DNA of 64,000 bases from Paenibacillus profundus (GTDB lineage Bacteria > Bacillota > Bacilli > Paenibacillales > Paenibacillaceae). Made by a program: the position numbers and the translations under genes. How positions within the stretch are numbered: the stretch's first letter is position 1; every line of letters begins with the position of its first letter. Shown here in pieces: positions 31,064-42,512 of this stretch. The notes under the pieces are model-generated. The model was given only the letters and a program-made list of their open reading frames with translations, did no database searches and was not told the origin of the DNA. The DNA lies in assembly GCF_021369635.1 (NCBI RefSeq), contig NZ_JAJNBZ010000001.1, positions 372,001-436,000 of the forward strand, in the 5' to 3' direction.

Positions 31064-32617
31064 CTATAATGCTTCCGTATCCCATCTTCGATCCAGCGTG
31101 CGATAGCGTATGGCCTCGGCAATGTGGGCCAGCTCAATCGCTCCGCTGTTCTCCACATCTGCGATCGTGCGTGCCAGCTTAAGCAGCCGGTCATGGGCAC
31201 GAATGCTTAAGCCAAGCTTGTCATAGGCTTGCTGCAGCGTCGATGCGGCTTCGGCAGTAATCGAACAATAGCGCTTCAAATAAGAACCGGATAGCTCGCT
31301 GTTGAAACGAATCGCTAGTCCGGCATAGCGTTCTGCCTGCTTCTCATGCGCACGCATCACGTGATCATGCATGTCCGCTGAACTGAGAGAATTGCCCGTC
31401 CATTCTGCTAGCGGAGCACGGGGGACGTCGACCTGAAGGTCGATGCGATCGAGCAGCGGTCCCGAGATCTTGCCGCGGTATTGCTCTAAGCGTCTAGGGG
31501 AGCAGCGGCAGGTACCCGTTATGGAACCGGCAAAACCGCAAGGACAAGGATTCATCGAAGCAGCCAGCATCACATGGGCTGGGAAGCGGAATACGGCGCG
31601 GGCGCGGCCAATCGTTACGCTGCGTTCCTCCAACGGCTGTCTAAGCACCTCCAGCGCTGTACGTGGAAACTCGGGGAACTCGTCGAGAAAAAGCACGCCG
31701 CGATGGGCCAGGCTGATTTCCCCTGGCTTAGGAACGGAACCTCCGCCGATAAGACCAGCCGGTGATATAGAATGATGCGGAGCACGAAACGGTCTGTGCC
31801 GCAACAGTCCTTGGCTTGCCTGCGTCCACTTTCCAGAAATGCTGTAAATTTTCGATACTTCCAACGCCTCTTCATCGTTCATTGGGGGGAGGATGGTCGG
31901 AAGCCGGCGGATCAACATCGTCTTCCCTGTTCCGGGCGGCCCGCTCAGCAAAATATTGTGCATGCCTGCAGCGGCTATCGTAATCGCGCGTTTCACGTGA
32001 AGTTGGCCGTGGACATCAGCGTAATCCTCAATGAACGAGGGTAACTCGTCCAAGCTGGAGTATCGGTCATCCGCCGCAGCTTCCTCCATGTGAAGACGTG
32101 GCAAATCCGCTGAGGTGCTAATCTCGCGAAGCTCCTGTAAATGCCGCATAGGGAAGATGTCGACTCCTTCGACAAGCTTCGCTTCGCCTGCATTGTCCGC
32201 GGGCACCATCACCTGCTTGAAATGTTCCCGTTTGGCTTCATCCACCAAGGACAGAACTCCCGGAATCGCTCTTGTTGATCCGTCCAATGCCAACTCACCG
32301 ATGAACACCATATTCTGAAACGGTTCACTAGGAATCTGCCCGCTCGTGCATAACAAGCCAATTGCCATGGCCATGTCAAATGACGTGCCTTCCTTGCGCA
32401 AATCGGCTGGTGCCAGATTAATGGTGATTCTCTCCAACGGGAACGTCCAGCCGCAGTTGCGGATAGCCGCACGCACCCGTTCTACGGATTCGCGTACCGC
32501 TGCGTCTGGCAAGCCGACAATTGTCACTTGCGGTAAACCAGGCGAAATATCAATTTCGACACGAATGAGTCGTCCTTCCACTCCATAAATAGAAGCGCTC
32601 CATAAACTGCCGTACAT
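31064..32617 (-). CDS. YifB/ComM-family Mg-chelatase-like AAA+ ATPase
   Basis: 517 residues. The N-terminal domain (about 1-170), starting MYGSLWSASIYGVEGRLIRVEIDISPGLP, resembles Lon-type substrate regions. The AAA+ core has Walker A SGPPGTGKTMLIRRLP, Walker B GVLFLDEFPEFPR and arginine-bearing LLDRIDLQVDVPR. The C-terminal Mg-chelatase lid contains RAHDRLLKLARTIADVENS. The ATG at 32617 has AAGGAGAGG 11 bases upstream; the in-frame extension to 32710 (ATT-rich MIRFATVDK...) precedes this site and is rejected. ComM in gamma-proteobacteria is a branch-migration helicase in natural transformation. A role with DprA, coded 3.5 kb away, is plausible but unproven here. Confidence 0.92.
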   Translation of the reverse strand: MYGSLWSASIYGVEGRLIRVEIDISPGLPQVTIVGLPDAAVRESVERVRAAIRNCGWTFPLERITINLAPADLRKEGTSFDMAMAIGLLCTSGQIPSEPFQNMVFIGELALDGSTRAIPGVLSLVDEAKREHFKQVMVPADNAGEAKLVEGVDIFPMRHLQELREISTSADLPRLHMEEAAADDRYSSLDELPSFIEDYADVHGQLHVKRAITIAAAGMHNILLSGPPGTGKTMLIRRLPTILPPMNDEEALEVSKIYSISGKWTQASQGLLRHRPFRAPHHSISPAGLIGGGSVPKPGEISLAHRGVLFLDEFPEFPRTALEVLRQPLEERSVTIGRARAVFRFPAHVMLAASMNPCPCGFAGSITGTCRCSPRRLEQYRGKISGPLLDRIDLQVDVPRAPLAEWTGNSLSSADMHDHVMRAHEKQAERYAGLAIRFNSELSGSYLKRYCSITAEAASTLQQAYDKLGLSIRAHDRLLKLARTIADVENSGAIELAHIAEAIRYRTLDRRWDTEAL

Positions 32618-33223
32618 AACAAATAACACCTCTCCTTCCATCATTCCAGGCTCTGTGGCCAGAATGCGAGGGAAAGGTGCTTCCTTATCTACCGTCGCAA
32701 AGCGAATCACCTCATTTTAGAGGCTGTTCAAAAAAATTCCTTTATATTACGAAAATCATCTGGTGCTATTTCGATATCGAATCTTGCATTCACTCTTGAA
32801 GAGATTATGCTCTGATGAAGTTTTCTTGCGAAAAAGTATACTTCTCGGTGCTGAAAATTATTCTTTTGAACACACACTATTATAGATAAATAGAGAGAAT
32901 TCGTCAATTTTCAGCAATAAAAAGCTGGCAAATCGAGCAGATCTTCCTATTAATCTCAAAAAGAGATGATAATCATATCAAAAAAATGTACATTCTTGAC
33001 GAAAATGAGAGGAAAGCGTTTTAGATTCATGATAGAATGTATTCGGATTGTATATATTTTCCGTTGTTCAAGGTGTGCCGAAGCAGAGTAAGCGCTTCCC
33101 AACCTTCACGGACGCTCCGCAAAGGCAAGAAGAGGATTTGAAGCGACTTTCGAATCGTCCTTCACGCTGTGCTTCACGTCGGAAACGGCTTATGAGGCAA
33201 AGAATCGGATAGGGGGATGCACA
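32618..33223. promoter_or_regulatory. Intergenic control region upstream of sucC
   Basis: No gene. Three candidate sites are visible. A perfect 10-bp inverted repeat GCTGAAAATT (32850-32859) / AATTTTCAGC (32906-32915). A Fur-like core ATGATAATCAT within an imperfect 17-bp palindrome at 32963-32979. A CcpA cre-like element GGAAAGCGTTTTAG at 33011-33024, matching 11 of 14 positions of the consensus. I see no clean -35/-10 pair. AT-rich 32710-33060 is the likely promoter area for sucCD. Confidence 0.35.
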
Positions 33224-34384
33224 ATGAATATTCATGAGTATCAGGGCAAAGAAGTATTGAAGCAATATGGCGTTGTTGTTCCGAACGGTAAGGTTGCTTT
33301 TACGGTAGAGGAAGCCGTCCAAGCGGCTGAGGAATTGGGAACGTCCGTTGTCGTTGTGAAGGCGCAAATTCATGCAGGCGGTCGTGGTAAGGCGGGTGGC
33401 GTTAAGATTGCCAAGAGCTTGGATGACGTGCGGTCATATGCGCAGGAATTGCTGGGTAAAGTGCTCGTGACGCATCAAACAGGTCCGGAAGGCAAAGAAA
33501 TTAAACGCCTCTTAATCGAACAAGGCTGCGACATCAAGAAAGAGTATTACGTTGGAGTCGTCGTTGATCGTGCAACAGGTCGCGTCGTTATGATGGCTTC
33601 AGAAGAAGGTGGAACAGAGATCGAAGAAGTGGCCGCAGCTACGCCGGAAAAGATTGTGAAGGAAGTGATCGACCCGGCAGTCGGTCTTCAGGTGTTCCAA
33701 GCGCGGAAGCTGGCATATGCAATCAATATACCGTCCGAACTGGTCAACAAGGCGGTCAAGTTCATGCTTGCCTTGTACCAAGCCTTCGTCGACAAAGACT
33801 GCTCGATTGCAGAAATCAATCCCCTCGTCGTTACTGGTGACGGTCAAGTGATGGCGCTTGACGCGAAGCTGAACTTCGATTCGAATGCGCTGTTCCGTCA
33901 CAAGGATATTCAGGCGCTGCGTGATTTGGATGAAGAGGACGAGAAGGAAATTCAAGCTTCCAAGTTCGATCTGAGCTACATCGCGCTTGACGGCAACATC
34001 GGCTGCATGGTAAATGGTGCGGGACTGGCGATGTCTACGATGGATATCATCAAATATTACGGCGGCGAACCGGCCAACTTCCTTGATGTAGGGGGCGGTG
34101 CGACGACGGAGAAAGTTACGGAAGCTTTTAAGATCATTTTGTCGGATGAAAACGTAAAAGGTATCTTCGTCAACATCTTTGGCGGCATCATGCGCTGCGA
34201 CGTCATTGCGAACGGCGTAGTCGAAGCTGCTAAGCAAATCGGATTGGACCGTCCGCTTGTCGTGCGCTTGGAAGGGACGAACGTAGTTCTCGGCAAAAAG
34301 ATCCTGAATGAATCCGGTTTGAATATCGTGGCAGCGGATTCAATGGCTGACGGAGCGCAGAAAATTGTCGCATTGGTTCAATAA
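33224..34384 (+). CDS. sucC: Succinyl-CoA synthetase beta subunit (ADP-forming)
   Basis: TCA-cycle enzyme, nucleotide- and succinate-binding subunit. It has 386 residues. ATP-grasp N-terminus [36 protein letters not shown], then [18 protein letters not shown] and the C-terminal [17 protein letters not shown] and [15 protein letters not shown]. Standard length. AGGGGG lies upstream of the ATG. Followed 27 bases later by sucD; the two form the alpha-beta complex that makes ATP from succinyl-CoA. Confidence 0.98.
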   Translation: MNIHEYQGKEVLKQYGVVVPNGKVAFTVEEAVQAAEELGTSVVVVKAQIHAGGRGKAGGVKIAKSLDDVRSYAQELLGKVLVTHQTGPEGKEIKRLLIEQGCDIKKEYYVGVVVDRATGRVVMMASEEGGTEIEEVAAATPEKIVKEVIDPAVGLQVFQARKLAYAINIPSELVNKAVKFMLALYQAFVDKDCSIAEINPLVVTGDGQVMALDAKLNFDSNALFRHKDIQALRDLDEEDEKEIQASKFDLSYIALDGNIGCMVNGAGLAMSTMDIIKYYGGEPANFLDVGGGATTEKVTEAFKIILSDENVKGIFVNIFGGIMRCDVIANGVVEAAKQIGLDRPLVVRLEGTNVVLGKKILNESGLNIVAADSMADGAQKIVALVQ

Positions 34385-34411
34385 TTTCGCTGACGAGAGG
34401 ATGAGTGTGCG

Positions 34412-35350
34412 ATGAGCATCTTAATCAATAAAGATACGAAAATCATTACTCAGAACATGACTGGCGCTACAGGTATGTTCCACACAAAAGGCGGTCTGGA
34501 ATACGGATCACAGATGGTAGCGGGGGCTGTTCCAGGCAAGGGCGGAACGACCGTTGATATAACGCTTGATAACGGTGAAGTAGTTACTTTGCCAGTTTAT
34601 AATACCGTGCTTGAAGCAAAGACTGCGACAGATGCGACGGCAAGTGTTATTTATGTGCCGCCTGCGTTTGCGGCAGATGCCATCATGGAAGCGGTGGATG
34701 CGGATTTAGAGCTTGTTATCTGTATTACAGAAGGCATTCCGGTACTCGACATGATTAAAGTGAAGCGATATATGGAAGGCAAACGCACGGTTCTTATCGG
34801 ACCGAACTGTCCTGGTGTCATTACGCCAAACGAATGCAAAATCGGCATTATGCCGGGTTACATTCATGCACCGGGCCACGTTGGGGTCGTATCCAGAAGC
34901 GGAACACTCACATATGAAGCCGTACATCAATTGACGACGCGCGGCATCGGTCAATCGACGGCAGTCGGAATCGGCGGCGATCCGGTTAAAGGTTCTGAAT
35001 TTATTGATATATTGCATCTATTCAATGAAGATCCGGATACGCATGCCGTTATTATGATCGGTGAAATCGGCGGTACGGCAGAGGAAGAAGCGGCCGAGTG
35101 GGTACAAGCGAATATGAAGAAGCCTGTAGTCGGCTTTATCGGAGGAGCAACAGCGCCTCCAGGCAAACGTATGGGTCACGCGGGAGCAATTATTTCCGGC
35201 GGTAAAGGAACTGCAGGGGAGAAGACGGCTAAGCTCGAATCTTGTGGCATCAAGGTAGCGCCGACTCCTGCGGAAATGGGCAGCACGCTCGTATCCGTGC
35301 TCGAAGAGCGCGGTTTGCTTGAGAAGTGCACCACTCACGTTCATAAGTAA
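34412..35350 (+). CDS. sucD: Succinyl-CoA synthetase alpha subunit
   Basis: 312 residues. The N-terminal CoA-binding Rossmann domain has [22 protein letters not shown]. The C-terminal ligase domain has [24 protein letters not shown] and the phosphohistidine site [17 protein letters not shown]. The tail extends slightly past the usual end ([14 protein letters not shown]). Co-transcribed with sucC; ended by the terminator at 35363-35414. Confidence 0.97.
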   Translation: MSILINKDTKIITQNMTGATGMFHTKGGLEYGSQMVAGAVPGKGGTTVDITLDNGEVVTLPVYNTVLEAKTATDATASVIYVPPAFAADAIMEAVDADLELVICITEGIPVLDMIKVKRYMEGKRTVLIGPNCPGVITPNECKIGIMPGYIHAPGHVGVVSRSGTLTYEAVHQLTTRGIGQSTAVGIGGDPVKGSEFIDILHLFNEDPDTHAVIMIGEIGGTAEEEAAEWVQANMKKPVVGFIGGATAPPGKRMGHAGAIISGGKGTAGEKTAKLESCGIKVAPTPAEMGSTLVSVLEERGLLEKCTTHVHK

Positions 35351-35362
35351 TAACGCAAGGTA

Positions 35363-35414
35363 AGCAACCTTTCGTACACCTACAGGTGTTGGAAAGGTTG
35401 CTTTTTATTTTTTT
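35363..35414 (+). terminator. Intrinsic terminator after sucCD
   Basis: AGCAACCTTTC / GAAAGGTTGCT, 11 bp, enclosing ACACCT / AGGTGT, followed by TTTTATTTTTTT. Confidence 0.93.
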
Positions 35415-35531
35415 TACCATTAATGTCATTAATTTCAACGGATTATATACTTGACGCTTGCAATCTGCGGGCATCTCAAGCAAAATAAGGGAAGCGGAGA
35501 CGCGCTTCCCGACAAGGAAGGGAAGAATAAG

Positions 35532-36650
35532 ATGGGCGATTGGACGGAACAACAACTATTGTTTGCTTTGCACGAAGCGCAAGGTATTGGATGGCATACG
35601 ATTCATTCGTTACGCGAGAGAATAGGCATGATTGCCTTACATCATTGGCTTGACCGCTCCGTACAGCATTGGTTCGATTTGGGGTTGAAGCCCAGTATCG
35701 CCGAACGATTGGCTGCACAATTTCGCTCGGAACGATTGGAGCAAAGATTGATAGTAACAGAACAGCAAGAGATCGAATGGATCAGCATTTTGGATGACGA
35801 GTACCCATTTCTATTGAAGGAAACCGCTCAGCCTCCTTGGATTATTTACGGAAAAGGAGATTGGGACATACTATCCGAAACTTCAATCGCGATGGTCGGA
35901 ACCCGCAACCCGACCGTGTATGGCAAGAAAGTAGCGGGGATGTTGGCAGAACAGTTAACGCAAGCTGGATTCATCGTAGTAAGCGGACTGGCAAAGGGGA
36001 TCGACGCAGCGAGCCATGAAGGCGCTCTCAAGCAAGGTCGGACAGTAGCGGTAATGGGTACGCCATTTACCCATATTTATCCTCCTGAGCATAGAGTGCT
36101 TGCAGAGAAGATTGCCGCGAACGGCATAGTCATATCGGAATATCCACTCGATACCCCATCGCATCCAGGCTTATTCCCGCGGCGCAACCGCATCATTGCA
36201 GGTCTGACACTTGGTACGGTCGTCGTAGAGGCAGATGACAGAAGTGGAGCGTTAATTACTTCAGATAGCGCGCTTGAAGCATCCCGGGACGTATTTGCCG
36301 TTCCCGGCCCTATAACATCCCCCAAGTCTAAGGGCACGTTTCGACTGTTGAAACAAGGTGCCAAGCCGGTCGCAACGGCCAGTGATATCGTGGAAGAATA
36401 CTCGGGCTGGTTGACAATGGTCCCTTCACCGTACAATAATGAAACGGTCGACTCTATATTGGAAGAACCACTTACGGATGAAGAGCAGCGAATGTATGAA
36501 CTCATTAGTGAACAAGAAGCTTCTTTTGATGAACTTTTGCTTCGCAGTGGAGTGCCATTTGCAGAGCTGCATCATATTTTGTTATCCTTACAGTTAAAAA
36601 AGCGAATCCGAGAGGCCCAAGGGGCCGTATATTGTTCAGTATGGATGTAA
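35532..36650 (+). CDS. dprA: DNA processing protein DprA (Smf)
   Basis: Loads RecA on incoming single-stranded DNA during transformation. It has 372 residues. An N-terminal SAM-like helical region is followed by the Rossmann core: ISILDDEYPFLLKETAQPP, AMVGTRNPTVYGKKVAG, VVSGLAKGIDAASHEGAL, HPGLFPRRNRIIAGLTLGTVVVEA, ALITSDSALEASRDVFAVPGP. The C-terminal winged helix (about 310-372) has EEQRMYELISEQEASFDELLLRSGVP. The ATG at 35532 follows AAGGAAGG; the in-frame TTG at 35451 lies before that site. Sits 27 bases from topA, as in other Bacilli. Confidence 0.95.
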   Translation: MGDWTEQQLLFALHEAQGIGWHTIHSLRERIGMIALHHWLDRSVQHWFDLGLKPSIAERLAAQFRSERLEQRLIVTEQQEIEWISILDDEYPFLLKETAQPPWIIYGKGDWDILSETSIAMVGTRNPTVYGKKVAGMLAEQLTQAGFIVVSGLAKGIDAASHEGALKQGRTVAVMGTPFTHIYPPEHRVLAEKIAANGIVISEYPLDTPSHPGLFPRRNRIIAGLTLGTVVVEADDRSGALITSDSALEASRDVFAVPGPITSPKSKGTFRLLKQGAKPVATASDIVEEYSGWLTMVPSPYNNETVDSILEEPLTDEEQRMYELISEQEASFDELLLRSGVPFAELHHILLSLQLKKRIREAQGAVYCSVWM

Positions 36651-36677
36651 AGGTGTGTTGGAGAGGAGGATGCGCCT

Positions 36678-38768
36678 ATGGCGGATTCACTAGTCATTGT
36701 CGAATCGCCTGCGAAGGCCAAGACAATTGGTAAATATTTAGGCAGTAAATATATCGTAAAAGCGTCGATGGGGCATGTTCGCGATTTGCCAAAAAGTCAA
36801 ATCGGCGTTGAAATAGAACATGACTTTGCGCCGAAGTACATTACGATAAGAGGAAAGGGCAGTGTCCTGAAAGAATTGAAGGACGCCAGCAAGAAAGTGA
36901 AAAAAGTCTATCTTGCAGCTGACCCCGATCGCGAAGGTGAAGCGATCGCGTGGCATCTGGCTCATGCTCTTGATTTGGATGAGTCGGAATCATGTCGTGT
37001 CGTGTTCAATGAAATTACGAAGCAAGCAGTGAAGGATGCATTCAAAACACCGCGTCAAATTAACATGGACCTCGTTCATGCACAGCAAGCAAGACGGATT
37101 CTTGATCGGCTGGTCGGTTATAAGATTAGCCCGCTGCTATGGAAAAAAGTAAAGAAGGGCTTGTCTGCAGGACGCGTGCAGTCGGTGTCTGTCAAGCTGA
37201 TTATTGATCGAGAGAACGAAATCGATGCGTTCATTCCGGAAGAGTACTGGACGATCACTTCAAAGTTATGTGCCGGTAAATCGATGTTTGAAGCAAGGTT
37301 TTATGGGCTGAACGGAGAAAAGAAAGAGCTTAAGAAAGAGTCTGAAGTAAACGAAGTGTTGGCTGCGATTAAAGATCAAGACTTTGTAGTTAGCGAAGTG
37401 AAGGAGAAAGAACGGCTCCGACATCCTTCTGCGCCGTTCACGACGAGCTCCTTGCAGCAGGAGGCGGCCCGCAAGCTGAACTTCCGTGCTGCAAAGACGA
37501 TGTCCGTCGCTCAGCAGCTGTATGAAGGGGTAGACCTCGGTAAAGAGGGCACAGTAGGTTTGATCACGTATATGCGTACAGACTCAAACCGGGTTGCTCC
37601 TAGCGCTCAAGAAGAAGCGAGTGAGTACATTAAAGAGCAATATGGCGCAGCATTTGTACCTGAAACACCGAGACAGTACGTGAAGAAAGCTGCAAATGCG
37701 CAGGATGCGCATGAAGCAGTACGTCCAACCTCGATACTGCGTAGTCCAGAACAGATGAAGTCTTTTCTGAGCCGCGACCAATTTCGACTATACAAGTTAG
37801 TTTGGGAACGATTCGTAGCCAGTCAGATGACTTCAGCTGTTATGGATACGATGACAGTGGATATCAAAGCTGGAACGACGACGTTCCGTGCTAATGGCTC
37901 CAAGGTTCGTTTTCCTGGTTTTATGAAAGTGTATGTCGAGGGCAGCGATGATGGGGCTGTGGAAGATGATAAGTTTCTGCCGCCGCTTGCTGCTGGAGAC
38001 AAGATGAAGCAGGAGCAGATTGAACCGAAGCAGCATTTTACTCAACCGCCTCCGCGGTACACGGAAGCGCGTCTCGTCAAGACGCTGGAAGAATTGGGCA
38101 TCGGCCGTCCGAGCACATATGCTCCGACACTCGAAACGATTCAGAAGCGGGGCTATGTCGCCATTGAAGAGAAGAAATTCGTTCCGACAGAATTGGGAGA
38201 ACTCGTCATTCAGCAAATGGAACAATTTTTTCCTGAAATATTGGATGTGGAATTTACTGCCCATATGGAGGAAGACCTTGACCATGTGGGAGAAGGACAG
38301 CAGGATTGGGTAAAGGTGCTTGCTGAGTTCTATGAGTCGTTCGAGAAGCGGTTGACCGTCGCGGAAGAAGAAATGAAAGAAATTGAAATTGAAGACGAGG
38401 TTTCGGACGAAATTTGTGAGAAATGCGGACGTCATTTTGTTTATAAAATGGGACGGTTCGGTAAGTTCCTTGCTTGTTCCGGGTTCCCGGATTGCCGCAA
38501 CACTCGTCCGATTGTGAAGGATACAGGTGTAGCATGCCCGAAATGCAATGAAGGAAAGCTCGTTGAGCGCAGAAGCAAGAAAGGCCGTGTCTTCTATGGC
38601 TGCGACCGCTATCCGGATTGCGACCACGTCATGTGGGATAGACCTTCGCTTAAGCCATGTCCTGCCTGCAGCAGCTTGATGATTGAGAAGCGAAGCAAGC
38701 AAGGCACGAAGCTGCAGTGTACGCAATGCGAGCATTCGGAGATGGTGCAAGATTCTGATGATGAATAA
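36678..38768 (+). CDS. topA: DNA topoisomerase I
   Basis: Type IA topoisomerase relaxing negative supercoils, 696 residues. The TOPRIM domain begins [20 protein letters not shown], with [16 protein letters not shown]. The catalytic tyrosine is Tyr298 in [12 protein letters not shown]. There are three C-terminal zinc-finger units, CEKC...CSGFPDC, CPKC...CDRYPDC and CPAC...CTQC. GGAGAGGAGG precedes the ATG. Size and domain set match the Bacillus enzyme. Confidence 0.98.
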   Translation: MADSLVIVESPAKAKTIGKYLGSKYIVKASMGHVRDLPKSQIGVEIEHDFAPKYITIRGKGSVLKELKDASKKVKKVYLAADPDREGEAIAWHLAHALDLDESESCRVVFNEITKQAVKDAFKTPRQINMDLVHAQQARRILDRLVGYKISPLLWKKVKKGLSAGRVQSVSVKLIIDRENEIDAFIPEEYWTITSKLCAGKSMFEARFYGLNGEKKELKKESEVNEVLAAIKDQDFVVSEVKEKERLRHPSAPFTTSSLQQEAARKLNFRAAKTMSVAQQLYEGVDLGKEGTVGLITYMRTDSNRVAPSAQEEASEYIKEQYGAAFVPETPRQYVKKAANAQDAHEAVRPTSILRSPEQMKSFLSRDQFRLYKLVWERFVASQMTSAVMDTMTVDIKAGTTTFRANGSKVRFPGFMKVYVEGSDDGAVEDDKFLPPLAAGDKMKQEQIEPKQHFTQPPPRYTEARLVKTLEELGIGRPSTYAPTLETIQKRGYVAIEEKKFVPTELGELVIQQMEQFFPEILDVEFTAHMEEDLDHVGEGQQDWVKVLAEFYESFEKRLTVAEEEMKEIEIEDEVSDEICEKCGRHFVYKMGRFGKFLACSGFPDCRNTRPIVKDTGVACPKCNEGKLVERRSKKGRVFYGCDRYPDCDHVMWDRPSLKPCPACSSLMIEKRSKQGTKLQCTQCEHSEMVQDSDDE

Positions 38769-38883
38769 CGTAAGACGAGCAGAGTGAAATGCATGTCCAA
38801 ACAGGCCACTTTTTGAACTACCTACAAATATAATGGTTGGATGTTGCATCCAGGTTAAAGCAACTGAGGGGGAAATAAATAAG

Positions 38884-40209
38884 ATGGATAAGCCGAGGGT
38901 AACCGTCATCGGTGCCGGCTTAGCTGGTAGTGAAGCGGCATGGCAAATTGCAGAACAGGGTGTTGCGGTAACGCTGTACGAGATGCGGCCAGTGAAGCAG
39001 ACACCTGCTCACCATACGGATCGCTTCGCAGAGCTGGTATGCAGCAACTCCTTGCGTGCGAATGGCCTGACCAACGCGGTCGGCGTATTAAAGGAAGAAA
39101 TGCGCATGATGAACTCGCTCATTATGAAGGCAGCCGATAAGCACGCCGTTCCTGCGGGAGGCGCATTGGCTGTAGATCGGGAAGGCTTCTCCGACGAAAT
39201 CACGCGTACGCTGAAGGAGCACCCGCTCGTTGATGTGCGGCACGAGGAAATGGGGGACATTCCGAGCGAAGGCATTACCGTAATTGCTACCGGGCCATTA
39301 ACGTCACCATCGCTGTCGGAAAGCATCAAGGCACTGATGGGCGAAGAGTATTTTTATTTTTACGATGCCGCTGCCCCCATCATTGAGAAAGACACGATAG
39401 ATATGAACAAAGTGTACTTGGCTTCACGTTACGATAAAGGCGAGGCTGCTTATTTGAACTGTCCTATGAACGAGGAGGAGTTCAACGCTTTCTATGAGGC
39501 GCTCATCACAGCGGAGACAGCCGAACTGAAGGAGTTCGAGAAAGAGGTCTATTTCGAAGGCTGCATGCCTATCGAAGTAATGATGAGCCGAGGCAGACAG
39601 ACCGCTTTGTTCGGGCCGATGAAGCCTGTCGGTCTAATCGACCCGCATACGGGCAAGACACCATTTGCCGTGGTGCAGCTTCGTCAAGACAATGCTGCAG
39701 GTACACTGTATAACATGGTCGGTTTCCAGACGCATTTGAAGTGGGGCGAGCAGAAGCGTGTGTTCCAGATGATTCCGGGATTGGAGAATGCAGAATTTGT
39801 GCGATACGGAGTCATGCACCGCAACACCTTTATCAACTCACCTAAACTATTGGAACCGACATACCAATTCAAAGGGAAACCATCTCTCTTTTTCGCCGGA
39901 CAAATGACCGGGGTGGAAGGGTACGTGGAATCAGCGGCATCGGGATTGATTGCCGGCCTTAATTCGGCACGCTATGCCTTGCAGCGTGATGGTCTTCTCT
40001 TCCCGCAAGGAACGACCCTAGGAAGCATGGCGCATTATATTACGACGGCGGATTTCAAGCATTTTCAGCCGATGAATGCGAACTTCGGACTGTTCCCGCC
40101 GCTTGAGAAGCGTATTCGCAACAAGAAAGAGAAGAATGAAGCTATCGCTCATCGTGCGCTGGATATGCTGCGCGCGTACCAAGAAGAGCAAGGCATCATG
40201 TCGAAATAA
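38884..40209 (+). CDS. trmFO: tRNA (uracil-5-)-methyltransferase TrmFO (Gid), folate/FAD-dependent
   Basis: Makes m5U54 in tRNA using methylenetetrahydrofolate. It has 441 residues. The FAD-binding motif [21 protein letters not shown] starts at about residue 7. Other family segments are [11 protein letters not shown] (with the catalytic-loop Cys) and [20 protein letters not shown], and the second Cys is in [11 protein letters not shown] 38884 has GAGGGGGA 10 bases upstream; an upstream in-frame ATG (38833) would add 17 atypical residues and is rejected. In B. subtilis codV follows; here hslV does. Confidence 0.97.
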   Translation: MDKPRVTVIGAGLAGSEAAWQIAEQGVAVTLYEMRPVKQTPAHHTDRFAELVCSNSLRANGLTNAVGVLKEEMRMMNSLIMKAADKHAVPAGGALAVDREGFSDEITRTLKEHPLVDVRHEEMGDIPSEGITVIATGPLTSPSLSESIKALMGEEYFYFYDAAAPIIEKDTIDMNKVYLASRYDKGEAAYLNCPMNEEEFNAFYEALITAETAELKEFEKEVYFEGCMPIEVMMSRGRQTALFGPMKPVGLIDPHTGKTPFAVVQLRQDNAAGTLYNMVGFQTHLKWGEQKRVFQMIPGLENAEFVRYGVMHRNTFINSPKLLEPTYQFKGKPSLFFAGQMTGVEGYVESAASGLIAGLNSARYALQRDGLLFPQGTTLGSMAHYITTADFKHFQPMNANFGLFPPLEKRIRNKKEKNEAIAHRALDMLRAYQEEQGIMSK

Positions 40210-40293
40210 CAGCTAGACGAGGTGAGGAAGCAGCGGCCGATAATGTGCACGTCTGTTTCCTTTCCATTTTCATAAGACAGGAGGTTGAAGCAT

Positions 40294-40836
40294 ATGGAAT
40301 ATCAATTTCATGCGACAACGATTTGTGCGGTAAGACATAACGGTCAAGCTGCGATCGCTGGCGACGGACAAGTGACGTTTGGGAATAACATGGTGATGAA
40401 GCAGCATGCGCGCAAGGTTCGCCGTTTGTTTCGCGGTCAAGTGTTGGCTGGTTTCGCGGGTTCGGTCGCCGATGCCATAACATTATTCGAGAAATTTGAA
40501 GGCAAATTAGAAGAGCATCATGGCAACCTGCAGCGGGCTGCTGTAGAGTTAGCTAAGGATTGGCGCCAGGATCGAGTGCTGCGCAAGCTAGAGGCGCTCA
40601 TGATTGTGATGGACGGCAGTCATATGCTGCTTGTATCCGGCGGCGGCGAAATTATTGAACCGGATGATGACGTCATCGCGATCGGCTCTGGAGGCTCATT
40701 CGCATTGGCGGCGGCTAGGGCGTTGAAGCGTCATTCTCCACAGATGACGGCGCGAGAAATGGCTGAGGCCTCATTGCATATTGCGAGTGAAATATGCGTG
40801 TACACGAACGATAATCTGGTGATTGAGGAACTATAA
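40294..40836 (+). CDS. hslV: ATP-dependent protease subunit HslV (ClpQ/CodW)
   Basis: Proteasome-like N-terminal-nucleophile peptidase, partner of HslU. It has 180 residues: [17 protein letters not shown], then [35 protein letters not shown] and [18 protein letters not shown] 40294 has AGGAGG 9 bases upstream; the in-frame TTG at 40285 is too close. In B. subtilis the protein starts MSSFHATTI and uses an N-terminal Ser; here residue 2 is Glu, so the nucleophile is presumably the Thr exposed by removal of the short leader before TTI, as in E. coli HslV. That is inference from alignment. Confidence 0.96.
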   Translation: MEYQFHATTICAVRHNGQAAIAGDGQVTFGNNMVMKQHARKVRRLFRGQVLAGFAGSVADAITLFEKFEGKLEEHHGNLQRAAVELAKDWRQDRVLRKLEALMIVMDGSHMLLVSGGGEIIEPDDDVIAIGSGGSFALAAARALKRHSPQMTAREMAEASLHIASEICVYTNDNLVIEEL

Positions 40837-40869
40837 TACCGTGAGGATGAAACGAGCGGAGGGATAACA

Positions 40870-42270
40870 ATGAATCAACAAGCATGGACACCACGACAAA
40901 TTGTCACGGAATTGGATAAGTATATCGTCGGCCAGAAAAAAGCGAAGCGTGCAGTTGCCATCGCACTTCGCAATCGCTACCGCCGCAGCTTGCTGGACGA
41001 ATCGATTCAAGACGAGATTGTGCCAAAAAATATTTTGATGATTGGGCCTACCGGAGTCGGGAAGACAGAGCTTGCCCGCCGTCTGGCAAAGCTGGTTAAT
41101 GCTCCTTTCGTGAAGGTCGAGGCGACCAAATTTACCGAAGTCGGCTATGTGGGCCGAGATGTGGAATCGATGGTGCGCGATCTCGTAGAGACTGCTATCC
41201 GCATGGTGAAGCTGGAGCGAACGGAGAAAGTGAAGGATAAGGCCGAAGAAATGGCCAACGAGCGTATCGTCGATTTGCTTGTTCCATCCTCCAGCACGAA
41301 CAAGAACGGGCGCAACCCGTTCGAGATGCTATTCGGCCAGAATAATCAGAATCAAACAGCAGAACAAGAAAAACAGCCGGATCCGAACATACAAGAGCAG
41401 CGCCGTAAAGTTCGTTTTGATTTGTTGTCGGGAAATTTAGAGAACGATACGATCGAAATCGATGTCGAAGAAGCGGCTCCTAACATGTTTGATTTCCTCT
41501 CTGGACAGGGTAATGAACAGATGGGGATGAATATGCAGGAGATGTTCGGCAACTTGCTGCCAAAGCGGATGAAGAAGCGCAAGCTGACCATCAGAGAGGC
41601 TCGCAAAGTGTTGACCCAGGAAGAGGCCGCCAAGCTGATCGATATGGATGATGTCATTCAAGAGTCGATTCGCCGTGCGGAGCAATCCGGGATTATTTTC
41701 ATTGACGAAATCGACAAGATCGCCTCCAGCGGTCGCGGATCAGGCCCTGACGTATCCCGTGAAGGCGTACAGAGGGACATATTGCCAATAGTTGAAGGTT
41801 CCACGATAATGACTAAGTACGGGCCGATTAAGACCGACTATGTGCTGTTCATGTCCGCGGGTGCTTTCCATATCGCGAAGCCGTCCGATCTCATTCCTGA
41901 ATTGCAGGGGCGCTTCCCGATTCGTGTCGAATTGAGCAGCTTGACCTTGGATGATTTCGTTTCTATCTTGACGGAGCCGCAGAACGCTATGACGAAGCAA
42001 TATGTGGAACTTCTTAAGACTGAGAACTTACATGTTGAATTTACAGACGAAGCAATCCGGGAAATCGCGCGGACGGCAGCTGCGGTGAACCAAAATATGG
42101 AAAATATCGGTGCGCGACGTCTCCATACAATTATGGAGAAGCTACTTGAGGATTTATCCTTTGAAGCGCCTGAACTTACGTTGGAACAATTCCAAATCAC
42201 ACCAGAGTATGTACGCGAGAAATTGTCAGATATTGCTCAAAATCGAGATTTAAGTCAGTATATCCTTTAA
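40870..42270 (+). CDS. hslU: HslU (ClpY) AAA+ unfoldase
   Basis: ATPase of the HslUV protease, 466 residues. [22 protein letters not shown] is followed by Walker [17 protein letters not shown] and the pore-loop motif [19 protein letters not shown] long intermediate I domain (about 110-240) is rich in Gln/Asn. Walker B is [12 protein letters not shown], sensor 2 is [20 protein letters not shown], and the C-terminal SQYIL inserts into HslV. It starts 33 bases after hslV. codY, the next gene in B. subtilis, is not found before flgB. Confidence 0.98.
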   Translation: MNQQAWTPRQIVTELDKYIVGQKKAKRAVAIALRNRYRRSLLDESIQDEIVPKNILMIGPTGVGKTELARRLAKLVNAPFVKVEATKFTEVGYVGRDVESMVRDLVETAIRMVKLERTEKVKDKAEEMANERIVDLLVPSSSTNKNGRNPFEMLFGQNNQNQTAEQEKQPDPNIQEQRRKVRFDLLSGNLENDTIEIDVEEAAPNMFDFLSGQGNEQMGMNMQEMFGNLLPKRMKKRKLTIREARKVLTQEEAAKLIDMDDVIQESIRRAEQSGIIFIDEIDKIASSGRGSGPDVSREGVQRDILPIVEGSTIMTKYGPIKTDYVLFMSAGAFHIAKPSDLIPELQGRFPIRVELSSLTLDDFVSILTEPQNAMTKQYVELLKTENLHVEFTDEAIREIARTAAAVNQNMENIGARRLHTIMEKLLEDLSFEAPELTLEQFQITPEYVREKLSDIAQNRDLSQYIL

Positions 42271-42304
42271 ATTTTTGTGAAAAATGTGACGAATTTCATA
42301 GAAG

Positions 42305-42331
42305 TTTGTCGTCGACAAATTGTTCGACAAA
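42305..42331. promoter_or_regulatory. Cluster of Spo0A-box-like motifs after hslU
   Basis: Minus-strand TTTGTCGAA (plus 42323-42331, perfect to the TTTGTCRAA Spo0A-box consensus) and TTTGTCGAC (42311-42319, 8 of 9), plus a plus-strand TTTGTCGTC (42305-42313). They overlap as nested palindromes, also allowing a hairpin GTTTGTC / GACAAAC. Confidence 0.45.
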
Positions 42332-42344
42332 CTATTCGAAAAAT

Positions 42345-42379
42345 GCCCTGACTTTCAGACTGAAAGATAGGGCTTTTTT
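42345..42379 (+). terminator. Intrinsic terminator between hslU and the flagellar operon
   Basis: GCCCT...CTTTCA-GAC-TGAAAG...AGGGC followed by TTTTTT, 75 bases after the hslU stop. It insulates the flagellar operon from hslVU. Confidence 0.9.
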
Positions 42380-42512
42380 CTTATTGTGTTATAACTCAAA
42401 GTTTAAGATGATAGGTATGGCGTTAATTATCTTCTTCTGTCACATTATGAAGAACGTAAAATGTTTTTATCAGAATATGATTTTGCGAACATACAAGGCC
42501 CTTAGTCTCATG

